Assembly (NCBI GenBank): GCA_003522105.1
Contig: DPGF01000111.1
Coordinates: 1 to 21,830 of the forward strand
Reading direction: 5' to 3'
Origin: Oscillibacter sp.
GTDB lineage: Bacteria > Bacillota > Clostridia > Oscillospirales > Oscillospiraceae
DNA: 21,830 nucleotides
Positions 6,750 to 13,957 of the stretch are shown here, in pieces. Numbering within the stretch: position 1 is the stretch's first letter; the number at the start of each line of letters is the position of its first letter. Below the pieces are notes generated by a model. That model worked only from the letters and a program-made list of their open reading frames with translations. It was not told where the DNA came from and did not search any database. The position numbers and the translations under genes are program-made.

Positions 6750-7479
6750 ATGATTCGCTTTTCTCTTTTTCGTATCCGGCGAGCGTCAGAATGACCTCGC
6801 CCGCCATCATCAGTCCTGCGCAGCCGGGAACCCAGACGAGGCTTGCCGGTACGCTGCGGCGACCCGGCGGGGGCGCTTCCAGCGCTTCGGGCTTGGCGGG
6901 AAGCTCGGGGGAGTAGACGACGCGCAGGTGCTTGATGCCGCGCTCGCGCAGCTCCTTTCGCATCACGCGCGCAAGTGAGCAGTTGATGGTCTTGGAAAGG
7001 TCGGTGATGCAAAGCTTGGTGGGGTCGATCTTGTTGCCCGTGCCCATCGCAGAGAGAATGGGAATGCCGCGCGCGTGCGCTGTTTCGATCAGGTCGAGCT
7101 TGCTCGACACGGTGTCGATGGCGTCGATGATGTAGTCATAGCGCGCGGTGAAAAAATCCTCGCGGTGGGCGGCGTCATAACGCGCGCAGATGAGGTGCAG
7201 ATGGACGTCGGGGTTGATGTCGCGGCAGCGCGCGGCAAGAGCATCAGTCTTATTTTGACCGACCGTGGAGTGCAGCGCCTCGAGCTGGCGGTTGAGGTTC
7301 GTGCGGCTGACGCTGTCGTCGTCAATGAGCGTCAGCTCGCCGACACCGGAGCGCACCAGCGCCTCGACTGCGTAGCTGCCGACGCCGCCGAGGCCGAAAA
7401 CGGCCACATGGCTTTTTTGCAGCCTTTCCATCGCGTTGGCACCGAGAAGCATCTGTGTGCGTAAAAACTGATCGTCCAT
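6748..7479 (-). CDS. tcdA: tRNA threonylcarbamoyladenosine dehydratase (TcdA/CsdL family)
   Basis: This 243-residue cytosolic E1/ThiF-like enzyme uses ATP to dehydrate t6A37 in ANN-decoding tRNAs to the cyclic form ct6A. Seen in sequence: the nucleotide-binding loop FGLGGVGSYAVEAL (28-41), the LIDDDSVSRTNLNRQ segment (51-65), DAIDTVSSKLDLI, AMGTGNKIDPTKL and a C-terminal PGCAGLMMAGEVI block; length matches the family. AGGGGGA lies before the ATG. It sits downstream of the foldase gene, behind a strong hairpin, so it probably has its own unseen promoter or relies on read-through. tsaE and tsaB, which make the t6A substrate, lie about 2.5 kb upstream on the same strand. Confidence 0.92.
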   Translation of the reverse strand: MDDQFLRTQMLLGANAMERLQKSHVAVFGLGGVGSYAVEALVRSGVGELTLIDDDSVSRTNLNRQLEALHSTVGQNKTDALAARCRDINPDVHLHLICARYDAAHREDFFTARYDYIIDAIDTVSSKLDLIETAHARGIPILSAMGTGNKIDPTKLCITDLSKTINCSLARVMRKELRERGIKHLRVVYSPELPAKPEALEAPPPGRRSVPASLVWVPGCAGLMMAGEVILTLAGYEKEKSES

Positions 7480-7507
7480 AGTTTCCCCCTGAAGGTAAGA
7501 GTAAAAG

Positions 7508-7542
7508 AAATAAGCTGCCGGTTTGTGACCGGCAGCTTATTT
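7508..7542 (-). terminator. Terminator of the foldase gene
   Basis: A perfect 14-base stem (7508-7521 with 7529-7542) and 7-base loop are followed on the minus strand by a T-rich run. It starts 15 bases past the foldase stop codon. Confidence 0.8.
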
Positions 7543-7557
7543 TGTCGTAAGAAGGGA

Positions 7558-9000
7558 TTACCCGACGTACTTCATACCGCTGAGCTGCTCGGCCTCCACA
7601 CCATCGGTGATACCGGCGTACCACTCGTCGTAAGCGTCGTTCTTGAGATCAAGGTCAGCCTTGTAGTACCAGTAGGGCTGGGGATTGGTCTCGACGAAGT
7701 ACATCACGTGATAGCCGTTGCTGGACTCGACGATGCCCGTGTCGCCGCTCTGGCGCGCGGGATCGAAGCACCAGTCCTCGAAAGAGGGGACCATCTCACC
7801 CTTATAGATGTTGGAGTACAGGCCGCCGTTGCTGGCGCTGCCGGGGTCGGTGGAGTTGGCGACGGCCAGCGCGGCGAAGGCGTCCTCGGTTTTCTCGCCG
7901 TCGTTGTACTGCTGCAGGAGCTCGTTGGCCTTGTCCTCACTGTCAACAAGGATATGACGCACGGACACCGTATGATAGTCGTTGCGGCTGCGGGAGTGGA
8001 AGAGCACAGCGTAATAACCCTTCTCACCATTGGCGGCGACGGTGGTGTCTCCCTCCTGACGGGCATCGTCAAACGCCCAGGTCAGCATATCGGAAGCGCC
8101 GTTTTCAGCATAGCCGATGTGCGCGTAGGTGCCTTCCATATCCTCGCCGATGGCATCGAACGTCTCACCCTGCGCATAGCGGGAGAGAGCGGTCTCGGCC
8201 TTCTGCTTGGCCTGCTCGAGAAGCTCGGCCTTTTCTTCGTCCGTTGCGTCGTCGCCGGCAGCGGATGTGAAGAGAATGTACTCAATGTCGGCGCTCTGAT
8301 AGCTCTTGGGATCAGCGTCGTAAGCGGCCTGCACTTCTTCTGCGGTGTAGGACAGGGAGTCGGCATAGCTGCTGGAATAGGCCTGTGCCAGCGCCATCAT
8401 GCGGATGTTGCGCTCGAAGACCTTCTCGTTGACCAGCGGGCCGCAGACGGCCTTGATGTACTGCGCGCGGGTGTAACCGGCGGAAGCGGCGGCAGTGTCC
8501 AGATCGGCAAACGTATCCTGCACGGACTGCTCCACGGCCTCGCTGCCGTCAAAGCCCTCGGCCTCCGCCTTCTGCGCAAGCAGGGAGTAGGAGGTCATGC
8601 TGGTGATGGCCTGATCGCGGAAATAGTCGTACCAGGTGCCGTCGTTGATGGGGCAGCTCTGCTCCTTGAGCGACTTGGTGGTGTCCAGACCATAAGCGCT
8701 CAGATAATAGGAGTTCTTGGAGACAAAGCTGCTGTAGATATTGTTGTAAAAATAGCTCACATCAGCGGCCGTGTAGGTCTCATTGCCGATGGTGAGCGCG
8801 TCGGCCTTGCGCTCGATCACCTTGGAATTGGCGACCGTAACAACGATGCCGACGATCACAAAGATGACGGCGACGGCGATGTAAAGGGCGTTGGTACGGC
8901 GATCCTTCGCCTGCTCGTCCTTTTCACGCTTTGTCCGGGGATCGACATAACCGCCTGCCAGACTTTCCTGGCGGCTCTTCTTTTCTCTGGATGCACTCAT
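7558..9000 (-). CDS. Membrane-anchored parvulin-type foldase (PrsA/SurA-like)
   Basis: The 480 residues form a peptidyl-prolyl cis-trans isomerase that should face outward and help fold secreted proteins. The first 37 residues are cytosolic and highly charged, then one membrane segment (about 38-57) acts as an uncleaved anchor; no lipobox Cys is visible, unlike classical lipoprotein PrsA. Residues 65-235 are a SurA_N-like helical chaperone region. The parvulin domain is at about 345-437: SVRHILVD, NGGLYSNIYKGEMVPSF, then GDTGIVESSNGYHVMYF. A second, degenerate copy precedes it at about 236-337 and ends with the same W-FD-AR-GDT-GY pattern. The start has only a moderate ribosome binding site (AGAGGA, 13 bases away), but no better in-frame start is nearby. 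Confidence 0.88.
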   Translation of the reverse strand: MSASREKKSRQESLAGGYVDPRTKREKDEQAKDRRTNALYIAVAVIFVIVGIVVTVANSKVIERKADALTIGNETYTAADVSYFYNNIYSSFVSKNSYYLSAYGLDTTKSLKEQSCPINDGTWYDYFRDQAITSMTSYSLLAQKAEAEGFDGSEAVEQSVQDTFADLDTAAASAGYTRAQYIKAVCGPLVNEKVFERNIRMMALAQAYSSSYADSLSYTAEEVQAAYDADPKSYQSADIEYILFTSAAGDDATDEEKAELLEQAKQKAETALSRYAQGETFDAIGEDMEGTYAHIGYAENGASDMLTWAFDDARQEGDTTVAANGEKGYYAVLFHSRSRNDYHTVSVRHILVDSEDKANELLQQYNDGEKTEDAFAALAVANSTDPGSASNGGLYSNIYKGEMVPSFEDWCFDPARQSGDTGIVESSNGYHVMYFVETNPQPYWYYKADLDLKNDAYDEWYAGITDGVEAEQLSGMKYVG

Positions 9001-9024
9001 TTTGTTTGTTCAGTCCTCTCAATT

Positions 9025-9067
9025 ATTGGGTTTTGCAGATTTGCAAAATGCTATTGAAATGCCCAAT
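9025..9067 (-). other. Nested hairpin in the foldase 5' leader
   Basis: ATTGGG (9025-9030) pairs with CCCAAT (9062-9067), enclosing a perfect palindrome TTTTGCA-GATT-TGCAAAA (9031-9048). With the promoter placed at 9069-9097 the transcript would begin near 9062, so this structure would form the very 5' end of the mRNA. It could stabilise the message or be a protein site. Confidence 0.4.
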
Positions 9068-9068
9068 C

Positions 9069-9097
9069 ATTATAACGAATGATGCGAGATAATGCAA
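9069..9097 (-). promoter_or_regulatory. Predicted promoter of the foldase gene
   Basis: On the minus strand TTGCAT (9097-9092), 17 bases, TATAAT (9074-9069): a near-consensus housekeeping promoter about 70 bases before the ATG at 9000. Confidence 0.7.
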
Positions 9098-9101
9098 TGG
9101 C

Positions 9102-9294
9102 AAAATTGTGAAGATTCTTCGTATCATTTTCCGCCCGCAGGCGGAAAACAATTAAAATCGCAATTCTTGATGACATGTGCGTCAGGAATTACTCTTTGCG
9201 CAAAGCGAGTGTCGAATTGTCTGCTTGTGCAGACAATGAGGCACAGAGCGACGCGAATCTTTCTCAATGAAAGCGACGCAAGTCGGTTTCATTG
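9102..9294. repeat. Cluster of four palindromes in the foldase-upp gap
   Basis: The 297-base gap holds no gene. It has, in order: TTTTCCGCC/GGCGGAAAA (9127-9148, loop CGCA); CTTTGCGCAAAG (9194-9205); ATTGTCTGC/GCAGACAAT (9216-9237); and CAATGAAA/TTTCATTG (9265-9294), which has an inner CGAC/GTCG pair around a GCAA loop. The last could end the upp transcript on the minus strand, although no long T-run follows. The first unit shares the ordered blocks AAAATTG, CTTCGT and CCGCCCG with 12543-12583. Confidence 0.55.
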
Positions 9295-9297
9295 AAG

Positions 9298-9942
9298 TTA
9301 CTTCGTGCCGAAGATTCTGTCGCCGGCGTCACCGAGACCGGGGACAATGTAGCCGTGCTCGTTGAGGTGATCGTCGAGCGCACCGGCATAAATGTCAACA
9401 TCAGGGAACTTCTCCTGAACGGCCTTGATGCCCTCGGGAGCAGCGACAAGCACCATGAGCGTGATGTGTTTGCAGCCGCGTTTGCGCATCTCGCCGATGG
9501 CCTCGCAGGCAGAGCCGCCGGTGGCGAGCATCGGGTCGACGATCATCACGTCGCGCTCGGCAACGTCCTTGGGCATCTTGCAGAAGTAGGGGTGCGGCTC
9601 AAGTGTTTCTTCGTCGCGGTACATGCCGATGTGACCCACGCGCGCGGAGGGAACCATGCGCAGCACACCATCGACAAGCCCGAGGCCGGCACGCAAAATG
9701 GGGACAACAACAAACTTCTTGCCCGCAAGCGTGGGCGCGTCCATCTCGCAGATGGGGGTCTTGATGTGCTTGGTGGTCAGCGGGAGGTCACGCGTGGCCT
9801 CATAGGTGATGAGCATACCGATCTCGGACACGAGCTCGCGGAAATCCTTGACGCTGGTGTTCTCATCGCGCATGATGGTGAGCTTGTGGGCGACAAGGGG
9901 GTGGTTCATGATGTGTACTTTTTCGTTGAATGTTGCTTCCAT
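9298..9942 (-). CDS. upp: Uracil phosphoribosyltransferase
   Basis: This 214-residue cytosolic enzyme salvages uracil by joining it to PRPP, giving UMP and pyrophosphate. Diagnostic features are PILRAGLGLVDG (81-92), the PRPP-binding loop VMIVDPMLATGGSA (132-145), and the C-terminal uracil-binding block YIVPGLGDAGDRIFGTK; the length is normal. It starts 40 bases after tsaB with GGAGG 8-9 bases before the ATG and no promoter or terminator between, so it is the last gene of a tsaE-tsaB-upp operon. The pyrophosphate it and similar reactions make is the substrate type of the HppA pump elsewhere in the window, a general link only. Confidence 0.97.
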   Translation of the reverse strand: MEATFNEKVHIMNHPLVAHKLTIMRDENTSVKDFRELVSEIGMLITYEATRDLPLTTKHIKTPICEMDAPTLAGKKFVVVPILRAGLGLVDGVLRMVPSARVGHIGMYRDEETLEPHPYFCKMPKDVAERDVMIVDPMLATGGSACEAIGEMRKRGCKHITLMVLVAAPEGIKAVQEKFPDVDIYAGALDDHLNEHGYIVPGLGDAGDRIFGTK

Positions 9943-9982
9943 TGCATAGACCTCCGAAAATATATTGAAATTTGAAACTTGC

Positions 9983-10684
9983 TTACTGATCCAGTTTGGC
10001 GTTTCTCAGCCGCTCCGCCTGCGCGGGACGGAGATAAACGGGCAGAAGTTCCTGCGCGCTCACGGTCTCGCCGCGCGCATAGGCGCGCTCGGCCGCAAGG
10101 CCGACGCCAACGGCATTCTGATAGAGAAGTGCTGCAGGCGCGAGCGAGCATTTGACACCGTGTTCGGTGAGATAGCGCTGGCAAAGCATGCCGCCGTCGC
10201 CGAGGACGGTGATGGGCTGATCCTTCCCCGTGAGCTGTGCGCACAGCTCTTCAAGAGAGATCGCGCGGTCGGGCGTGAGGCGCGTCAGCACGCCGTCCTT
10301 TGCTTCAAAGACAGCGTTGTAGACCTGCGCGCGGTGCGCGTCCATCGCGCCAACGACGAGCCCGTTCAAGTGCGCGATGTTTTCCGCCATCGCCTCGAGC
10401 GTCGAAATGCCGAGGCATGGCTTGTCTGCGGCCCAGGCAAGGCCCTTGACCGCCGCAATGCCGATGCGAAGGCCCGTGAACGAGCCCGGCCCCGCCGCGA
10501 TGGCGATGGCATTGATATCATCGAGCGTCAGATCGGCGTTTTTGAGCATCGCATCCACCATCGGCAGAAGCGTCCGGCTGTGCGTCAGACCCGTGCACTG
10601 ATAGGCGGAGGCGAGCGGCGCGCCGTCCTCCACCACCGCGCAGGAAACGCTCTTAGCAGATGTTTCCAGAGCGAGAATTTTCAT
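9983..10684 (-). CDS. tsaB: tRNA t6A synthesis protein TsaB
   Basis: The 233 residues have the ASKHA-like fold of TsaB, a partner of TsaD and TsaE in adding threonylcarbamoyl to A37 of tRNA. Typical motifs are MKILALETSAKSVS at the N-terminus, LTHSRTLLPMVDAML (33-47) and AAGPGSFTGLRIGIA (63-77), followed by the HRAQVYNAVF segment. The C-terminal half is less conserved, as usual. It overlaps tsaE by four bases (ATGA type), indicating coupled translation. The rest of the pathway, tsaC/Sua5 and tsaD, is not in the window. Confidence 0.95.
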   Translation of the reverse strand: MKILALETSAKSVSCAVVEDGAPLASAYQCTGLTHSRTLLPMVDAMLKNADLTLDDINAIAIAAGPGSFTGLRIGIAAVKGLAWAADKPCLGISTLEAMAENIAHLNGLVVGAMDAHRAQVYNAVFEAKDGVLTRLTPDRAISLEELCAQLTGKDQPITVLGDGGMLCQRYLTEHGVKCSLAPAALLYQNAVGVGLAAERAYARGETVSAQELLPVYLRPAQAERLRNAKLDQ

Positions 10685-11109
10685 GCGAATCTTCCTCCTG
10701 TGACCGTGATGGTGCGCGTATTTTCATCTTCTTCGCCGCGTGCGATGTCGACATAGATCGTGTCGTCCGGCAGCGCGTCGGACACACGCTCGCTCCACTC
10801 GACGGCGCACACGCCGCCGCGGGCGAGGTAATCGTCCCAGCCGATGTCAAAAAGTTCATCTGACGAGCCGAGACGGTACATATCAAAATGGAAGAGGGGT
10901 GTTTTGCCATCATATTCGTTCACAATGGTGAACGTTGGGCTCGTGACGCGCCCGCGGCAGCCAAGGCCGCGCGCAAGGCCGCGTGTGAAAGCGGTCTTGC
11001 CCATGCCGAGCGAGCCGGTAAAGGCGAGCACATCGCCGCCGCGAAGCGACTTGGCGACTTCTTCGCCAAACTGCTCCGTTTCCTGTGTGCTGTGCGACAC
11101 GAATTGCAT
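10681..11109 (-). CDS. tsaE: tRNA t6A synthesis ATPase TsaE
   Basis: This 142-residue P-loop protein is required for turnover of the TsaBD complex. Walker A is GSLGMGKT (32-39), followed by TSPTFTIVNEY (56-66), the HFDMYRL segment (74-80) and the C-terminal VEWSERV block; all are hallmarks of the family (formerly YjeE/YdiB). The length is slightly below typical. A GGGAGGCG ribosome binding site stands just before the ATG. It is first in the tsaE-tsaB-upp operon, with a promoter in the region shared with the divergent SEDS gene. Confidence 0.95.
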   Translation of the reverse strand: MQFVSHSTQETEQFGEEVAKSLRGGDVLAFTGSLGMGKTAFTRGLARGLGCRGRVTSPTFTIVNEYDGKTPLFHFDMYRLGSSDELFDIGWDDYLARGGVCAVEWSERVSDALPDDTIYVDIARGEEDENTRTITVTGGRFA

Positions 11110-11151
11110 GCTTTCGCCTCCCTGACCCCATTTTTACCCATATTACCAAAG

Positions 11152-11180
11152 AGTATAGCACAGCGAACCGCCCTTTACAA
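11152..11180 (-). promoter_or_regulatory. Predicted promoter of tsaE-tsaB-upp
   Basis: Minus strand TTGTAA (11180-11175), 17 bases, TATACT (11157-11152), about 42 bases before the tsaE ATG. It is back to back with the promoter of the SEDS gene. Confidence 0.65.
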
Positions 11181-11213
11181 TTCTTTTTCTGCGGAAAGAG
11201 GGAGAAAAGTGCG

Positions 11214-11242
11214 TTTACAGGCGTGCAGAATTGTGCTAAAAT
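11214..11242 (+). promoter_or_regulatory. Predicted promoter of the RodA/FtsW gene
   Basis: TTTACA (11214-11219), 17 bases, TAAAAT (11237-11242) with a TGC extension, 35 bases before the GTG start. It is a strong sigma-A-like match. Confidence 0.7.
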
Positions 11243-11277
11243 ATATTGATATTTTATTGAGAGAGGAGCGTGAGAAG

Positions 11278-12462
11278 GTGAACCGATTCCGTAATTTTCT
11301 CAGCGACGTGGTGCGTCAGTCGGACATGGTACTGCTGTCGCTGTGTACGGTCTCCACGCTCTACGGCATGGTGCTCATCGCGAGCGCCACGCATTTCCGC
11401 AATACCTTTAAATATGTTGCCATTCAGGGATTTGGCTTGCTGCTCGGCGTGCTGCTGTACTTCTTCCTCTCAAGCATCGACGTATCGGAAGTGAGCAAAA
11501 AGTGGAAGTGGCTGCTTGCCTTTAACTTTGGCTTCATTCTGCTGCTGCGCACGCCCTTCGGCCTCACGCGCAACGGCAACCGCGCCTGGCTCGGTGTGAA
11601 CGACATCGGCGCGCAGCTCGGCATCGGCTTTTTGAAAAACTTTCCCATCACTGTTCAGCCTGCCGAGATCGTGAAGATCACCTTCATTATCCTGCTTGCG
11701 CGTCAGCTTGCGCTCTTGGAGGAGAAAAAGGATCTGCGCAGCTTTGCAAACGTGATCCAGCCCACGGCACACGCGGCAGCCATGTTTGTATTCTACTATG
11801 TGCTTTCAAAAGATGCAGGCAGCGGCCTTGTCTACCTCTTTGTCTTTGTGTGCATGGCGTTTGCCGGCGGGTTTGCCCTGCGGTGGATCTTCCTCGGCGT
11901 GGGCGGTGCGGTGGGAGGCTTTCTTGCTGCGTGGAACCTTGGCCTTCTGCGCGGAGACTGGTACGACCGCATCAAGGTGATTCTCGACCACAGCTACCAA
12001 CCGGAAAAAAAAGGCTGGCAGCAGACGCGCGGCATGCTTGCTCTCGGCTCGGGCAAGCTGACGGGGCAGGGCCTGTTCAACGGCACGCAGACGCAGTCAC
12101 TCTATAAATCGAGTCTTCCAGAGCGGCAGACAGACTTCATCTTCTGCGTCTGCGGCGAGGAATTGGGTTTTATCGGGTGCCTTCTCATCATCGTGCTGCT
12201 GCTTGCCATCATCGTCCGCTGCCTCATTGTCGCGCGCGAAGCGCCGAGCCGCATGGAAAGCCTTGTGTGCGTCGGCATGGCGGGCATGCTCATCTTCCAG
12301 ACCATTGCCAACATCGGCATGTGCTTGTTCCTTATGCCGGTCATTGGGCTGACGCTGCCGTTTTTCAGCTACGGCGGCTCGTCCATCGTGACGATCTTTG
12401 CCGCGATGGGGGTCGTATCCGGCATCAAAAAGCGGTCGCGGCCGGAGTGGCTCATCAACTAA
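11278..12462 (+). CDS. SEDS-family peptidoglycan glycosyltransferase (RodA/FtsW)
   Basis: This is a 394-residue polytopic membrane protein with about ten TM segments. SEDS proteins polymerise glycan strands from lipid II together with a class B PBP. Family landmarks are NGNRAWLGV, ITVQPAEIVKI, GQGLFNGTQTQ, SSLPERQTDFIFCVCGEELG (whose TDFIF Asp corresponds to the proposed catalytic residue as I recall it) and LTLPFFSYGGSS near the C-terminus. RodA and FtsW are hard to separate by eye; the PERQTDFIF form and lack of nearby division genes make RodA somewhat more likely. The GTG at 11278 was chosen because GAGAGGAG lies 10 bases upstream; the frame is open for 130 codons before it without a suitable start. 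It is a single-gene unit. Confidence 0.93.
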   Translation: MNRFRNFLSDVVRQSDMVLLSLCTVSTLYGMVLIASATHFRNTFKYVAIQGFGLLLGVLLYFFLSSIDVSEVSKKWKWLLAFNFGFILLLRTPFGLTRNGNRAWLGVNDIGAQLGIGFLKNFPITVQPAEIVKITFIILLARQLALLEEKKDLRSFANVIQPTAHAAAMFVFYYVLSKDAGSGLVYLFVFVCMAFAGGFALRWIFLGVGGAVGGFLAAWNLGLLRGDWYDRIKVILDHSYQPEKKGWQQTRGMLALGSGKLTGQGLFNGTQTQSLYKSSLPERQTDFIFCVCGEELGFIGCLLIIVLLLAIIVRCLIVAREAPSRMESLVCVGMAGMLIFQTIANIGMCLFLMPVIGLTLPFFSYGGSSIVTIFAAMGVVSGIKKRSRPEWLIN

Positions 12463-12466
12463 CGCT

Positions 12467-12507
12467 TCAAAAGTGGGGATTCTTTTTGAGAGAATCCCCA
12501 CTTTTGA
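12467..12507. terminator. Hairpin after the RodA/FtsW gene
   Basis: A perfect 17-base stem (12467-12483 with 12491-12507) and 7-base loop start 4 bases after the stop codon. No long T-run follows, but position and stability make a terminator likely. Confidence 0.65.
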
Positions 12508-12509
12508 GA

Positions 12510-12602
12510 TTAACGGAGAGATGGCAAAGCCGTCTCTCCGTTAAAATTGCACTTCGCTTCGTGCCTTGCCGCCCGTAGGGCGGCTGCGACACACGCGGAG
12601 TG
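12510..12602. repeat. Further palindromes in the RodA-dinB gap
   Basis: A 16-base hairpin (12510-12525 with 12529-12544, one G-T pair, loop AAA) is followed by an outer stem CACTTCGC/GCGGAGTG (12550-12557, 12595-12602, one wobble) that encloses GCCGCCC-GTA-GGGCGGC (12568-12584). The order AAAATTG (12543), CTTCGT (12557), CCGCCCG (12569) matches the first unit of the cluster at 9102-9148. There is no gene here. Confidence 0.5.
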
Positions 12603-12681
12603 AGAAGTATTTTTTGCCACGTACACGCCGCGGCGAAAAATGATTGAAATTTATTTGCGCCGCGCACGGAGCAAAATGGGT

Positions 12682-13899
12682 CTAATCGCGTTCGATTTTT
12701 TCGCCGCTGAGAGAATCTTCACTTACGCCGTAGGAGATGACGCCGCGGCCGAATTTTCGGCGCAGGGCGTCCATTGCGGATTCGACAGCCTCCTGCTTTT
12801 CCTGTGTTTTCTCGTCTGTGCCGAGCAGGTCGAGCTGCCGGAAGGACTGCGCCTCCTCCGTCAGATGCAGTGCCGCGACGGACAGAAGACGGATCGGATC
12901 CGGCGCTTTCCACAGTTCCTTTATAAGCCGCAGTGCCGTGTCGTTGATCTCGCGCATCAGGTGCGTGCTGTGGTCGAGCGTCGTCTGACGCGAAAAGACC
13001 TGAAAACGGCTGTTCTTGATACCGACCTGTACGCCGCCGCAGTAGAGCCCATGCCGCCGCAGGCGCATCGCCACACTGTCGGACAGCAGAGAAATGCCGC
13101 TTTGTACCTCGTCCCAGCGCGTCAGGTCGCGGCGGAACGTCGTTGAATTGCCGACAGATTTGATCGGCTCGCGGTCTTTTTCTCCGCGCACGGGGGAATT
13201 GTCCAACCCGTTTGCATAGCGGTAGAGCTGCAAGCCCATTTTACCCATCAGCGTTTCAAGCATTTCCTCGCTGCACTTGCCCAAGTCGCCGATCGTGCGT
13301 ACGCCGTAGCGTCCCAAAAGATCCTGCGCGCTACGCCCGACGAAAAGCAGGTCACCGACGGGCAGGGGGGTGACGATCTCACGCCAGTTCTCGCGCGAGA
13401 TGACTGTGGTGGCGTCCGGCTTTTTATAGTCGCTGCCGAGTTTGGCGAAAACCTTGTTGAAGGAAACGCCGACAGAGATGGTCAGGCCGAATTCCTGCCG
13501 GATACGGTTTCTCAGCGTGTCGGCGAGCGCTTTGGCCTCCCCGCCGAAAAGGTGCAGGGAACCTGTCACGTCGAGCCAGCTTTCGTCGATGCCGAACGGC
13601 TCGACGAGATCGGTGTATTCGCTGTAAACGGCGTTGATCTTCTTCGAATATTCATCGTAAAGCTGATTATGCGGCGGCAGCAGAATGAGACCGGGGCACT
13701 TCTGCCTGGCCTTATAAATGGTTTCCGCCGTTTTTACGCCGCAGCGCTTGGCCGGTTCGTTTTTGGCAAGAATGATGCCGTGGCGCTCCGTCGGATCACC
13801 GCAGACCGCGACGGGAAGCTGCCGCAATTCCGGCCGGCTCAAAAGCTCGCAGGAGGCATAGAAGCAGTTGCAGTCGCAATGCAGAATGATGCGATCCAT
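12682..13899 (-). CDS. dinB: Y-family DNA polymerase (Pol IV/DinB-like)
   Basis: This 405-residue translesion polymerase has metal-binding residues Asp9 (in ILHCDCNCFYASCE) and Asp105-Glu106 (in GIDESWLDVTG), the same spacing as in Dpo4 and E. coli Pol IV. The steric gate position is Tyr14. Thumb HhH and little-finger regions follow: VGRSAQDLLGRYGVRTIGDL and SVGNSTTFRRDL. The FYASCE form of motif I resembles UmuC-type enzymes, but total length and C-terminus fit the DinB branch. The ATG at 13899 is preceded by GAGG 8 bases away and was preferred to one 33 bases further up. Its own promoter overlaps a LexA-like box, so SOS control is likely. I see no clear clamp-binding motif at the very C-terminus. 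Confidence 0.94.
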   Translation of the reverse strand: MDRIILHCDCNCFYASCELLSRPELRQLPVAVCGDPTERHGIILAKNEPAKRCGVKTAETIYKARQKCPGLILLPPHNQLYDEYSKKINAVYSEYTDLVEPFGIDESWLDVTGSLHLFGGEAKALADTLRNRIRQEFGLTISVGVSFNKVFAKLGSDYKKPDATTVISRENWREIVTPLPVGDLLFVGRSAQDLLGRYGVRTIGDLGKCSEEMLETLMGKMGLQLYRYANGLDNSPVRGEKDREPIKSVGNSTTFRRDLTRWDEVQSGISLLSDSVAMRLRRHGLYCGGVQVGIKNSRFQVFSRQTTLDHSTHLMREINDTALRLIKELWKAPDPIRLLSVAALHLTEEAQSFRQLDLLGTDEKTQEKQEAVESAMDALRRKFGRGVISYGVSEDSLSGEKIERD

Positions 13900-13922
13900 C
13901 GCGTTCACCTCGTTTCGGTGAC

Positions 13923-13957
13923 AGTATATCACAAAACAGAGAATAGAACAAGCGTTT
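13923..13957 (-). promoter_or_regulatory. dinB promoter with LexA (SOS) box
   Basis: Minus strand TTGTTC (13951-13946), 17 bases, TATACT (13928-13923), 24 bases before the dinB start. The plus-strand bases 13946-13957 read GAACAAGCGTTT, which fits the Gram-positive LexA consensus GAAC-RNRY-GTTY, and they cover the -35 element. The box ends on the last base of the upstream zinc-ribbon gene. Confidence 0.7.

Noticed and set aside
7525..9057. Long open frame (510 codons) antisense to the foldase gene
   Set aside because: Val/Gly/Leu-rich shadow translation without any recognised motif; the minus strand has clear SurA_N and parvulin features plus promoter and terminator.
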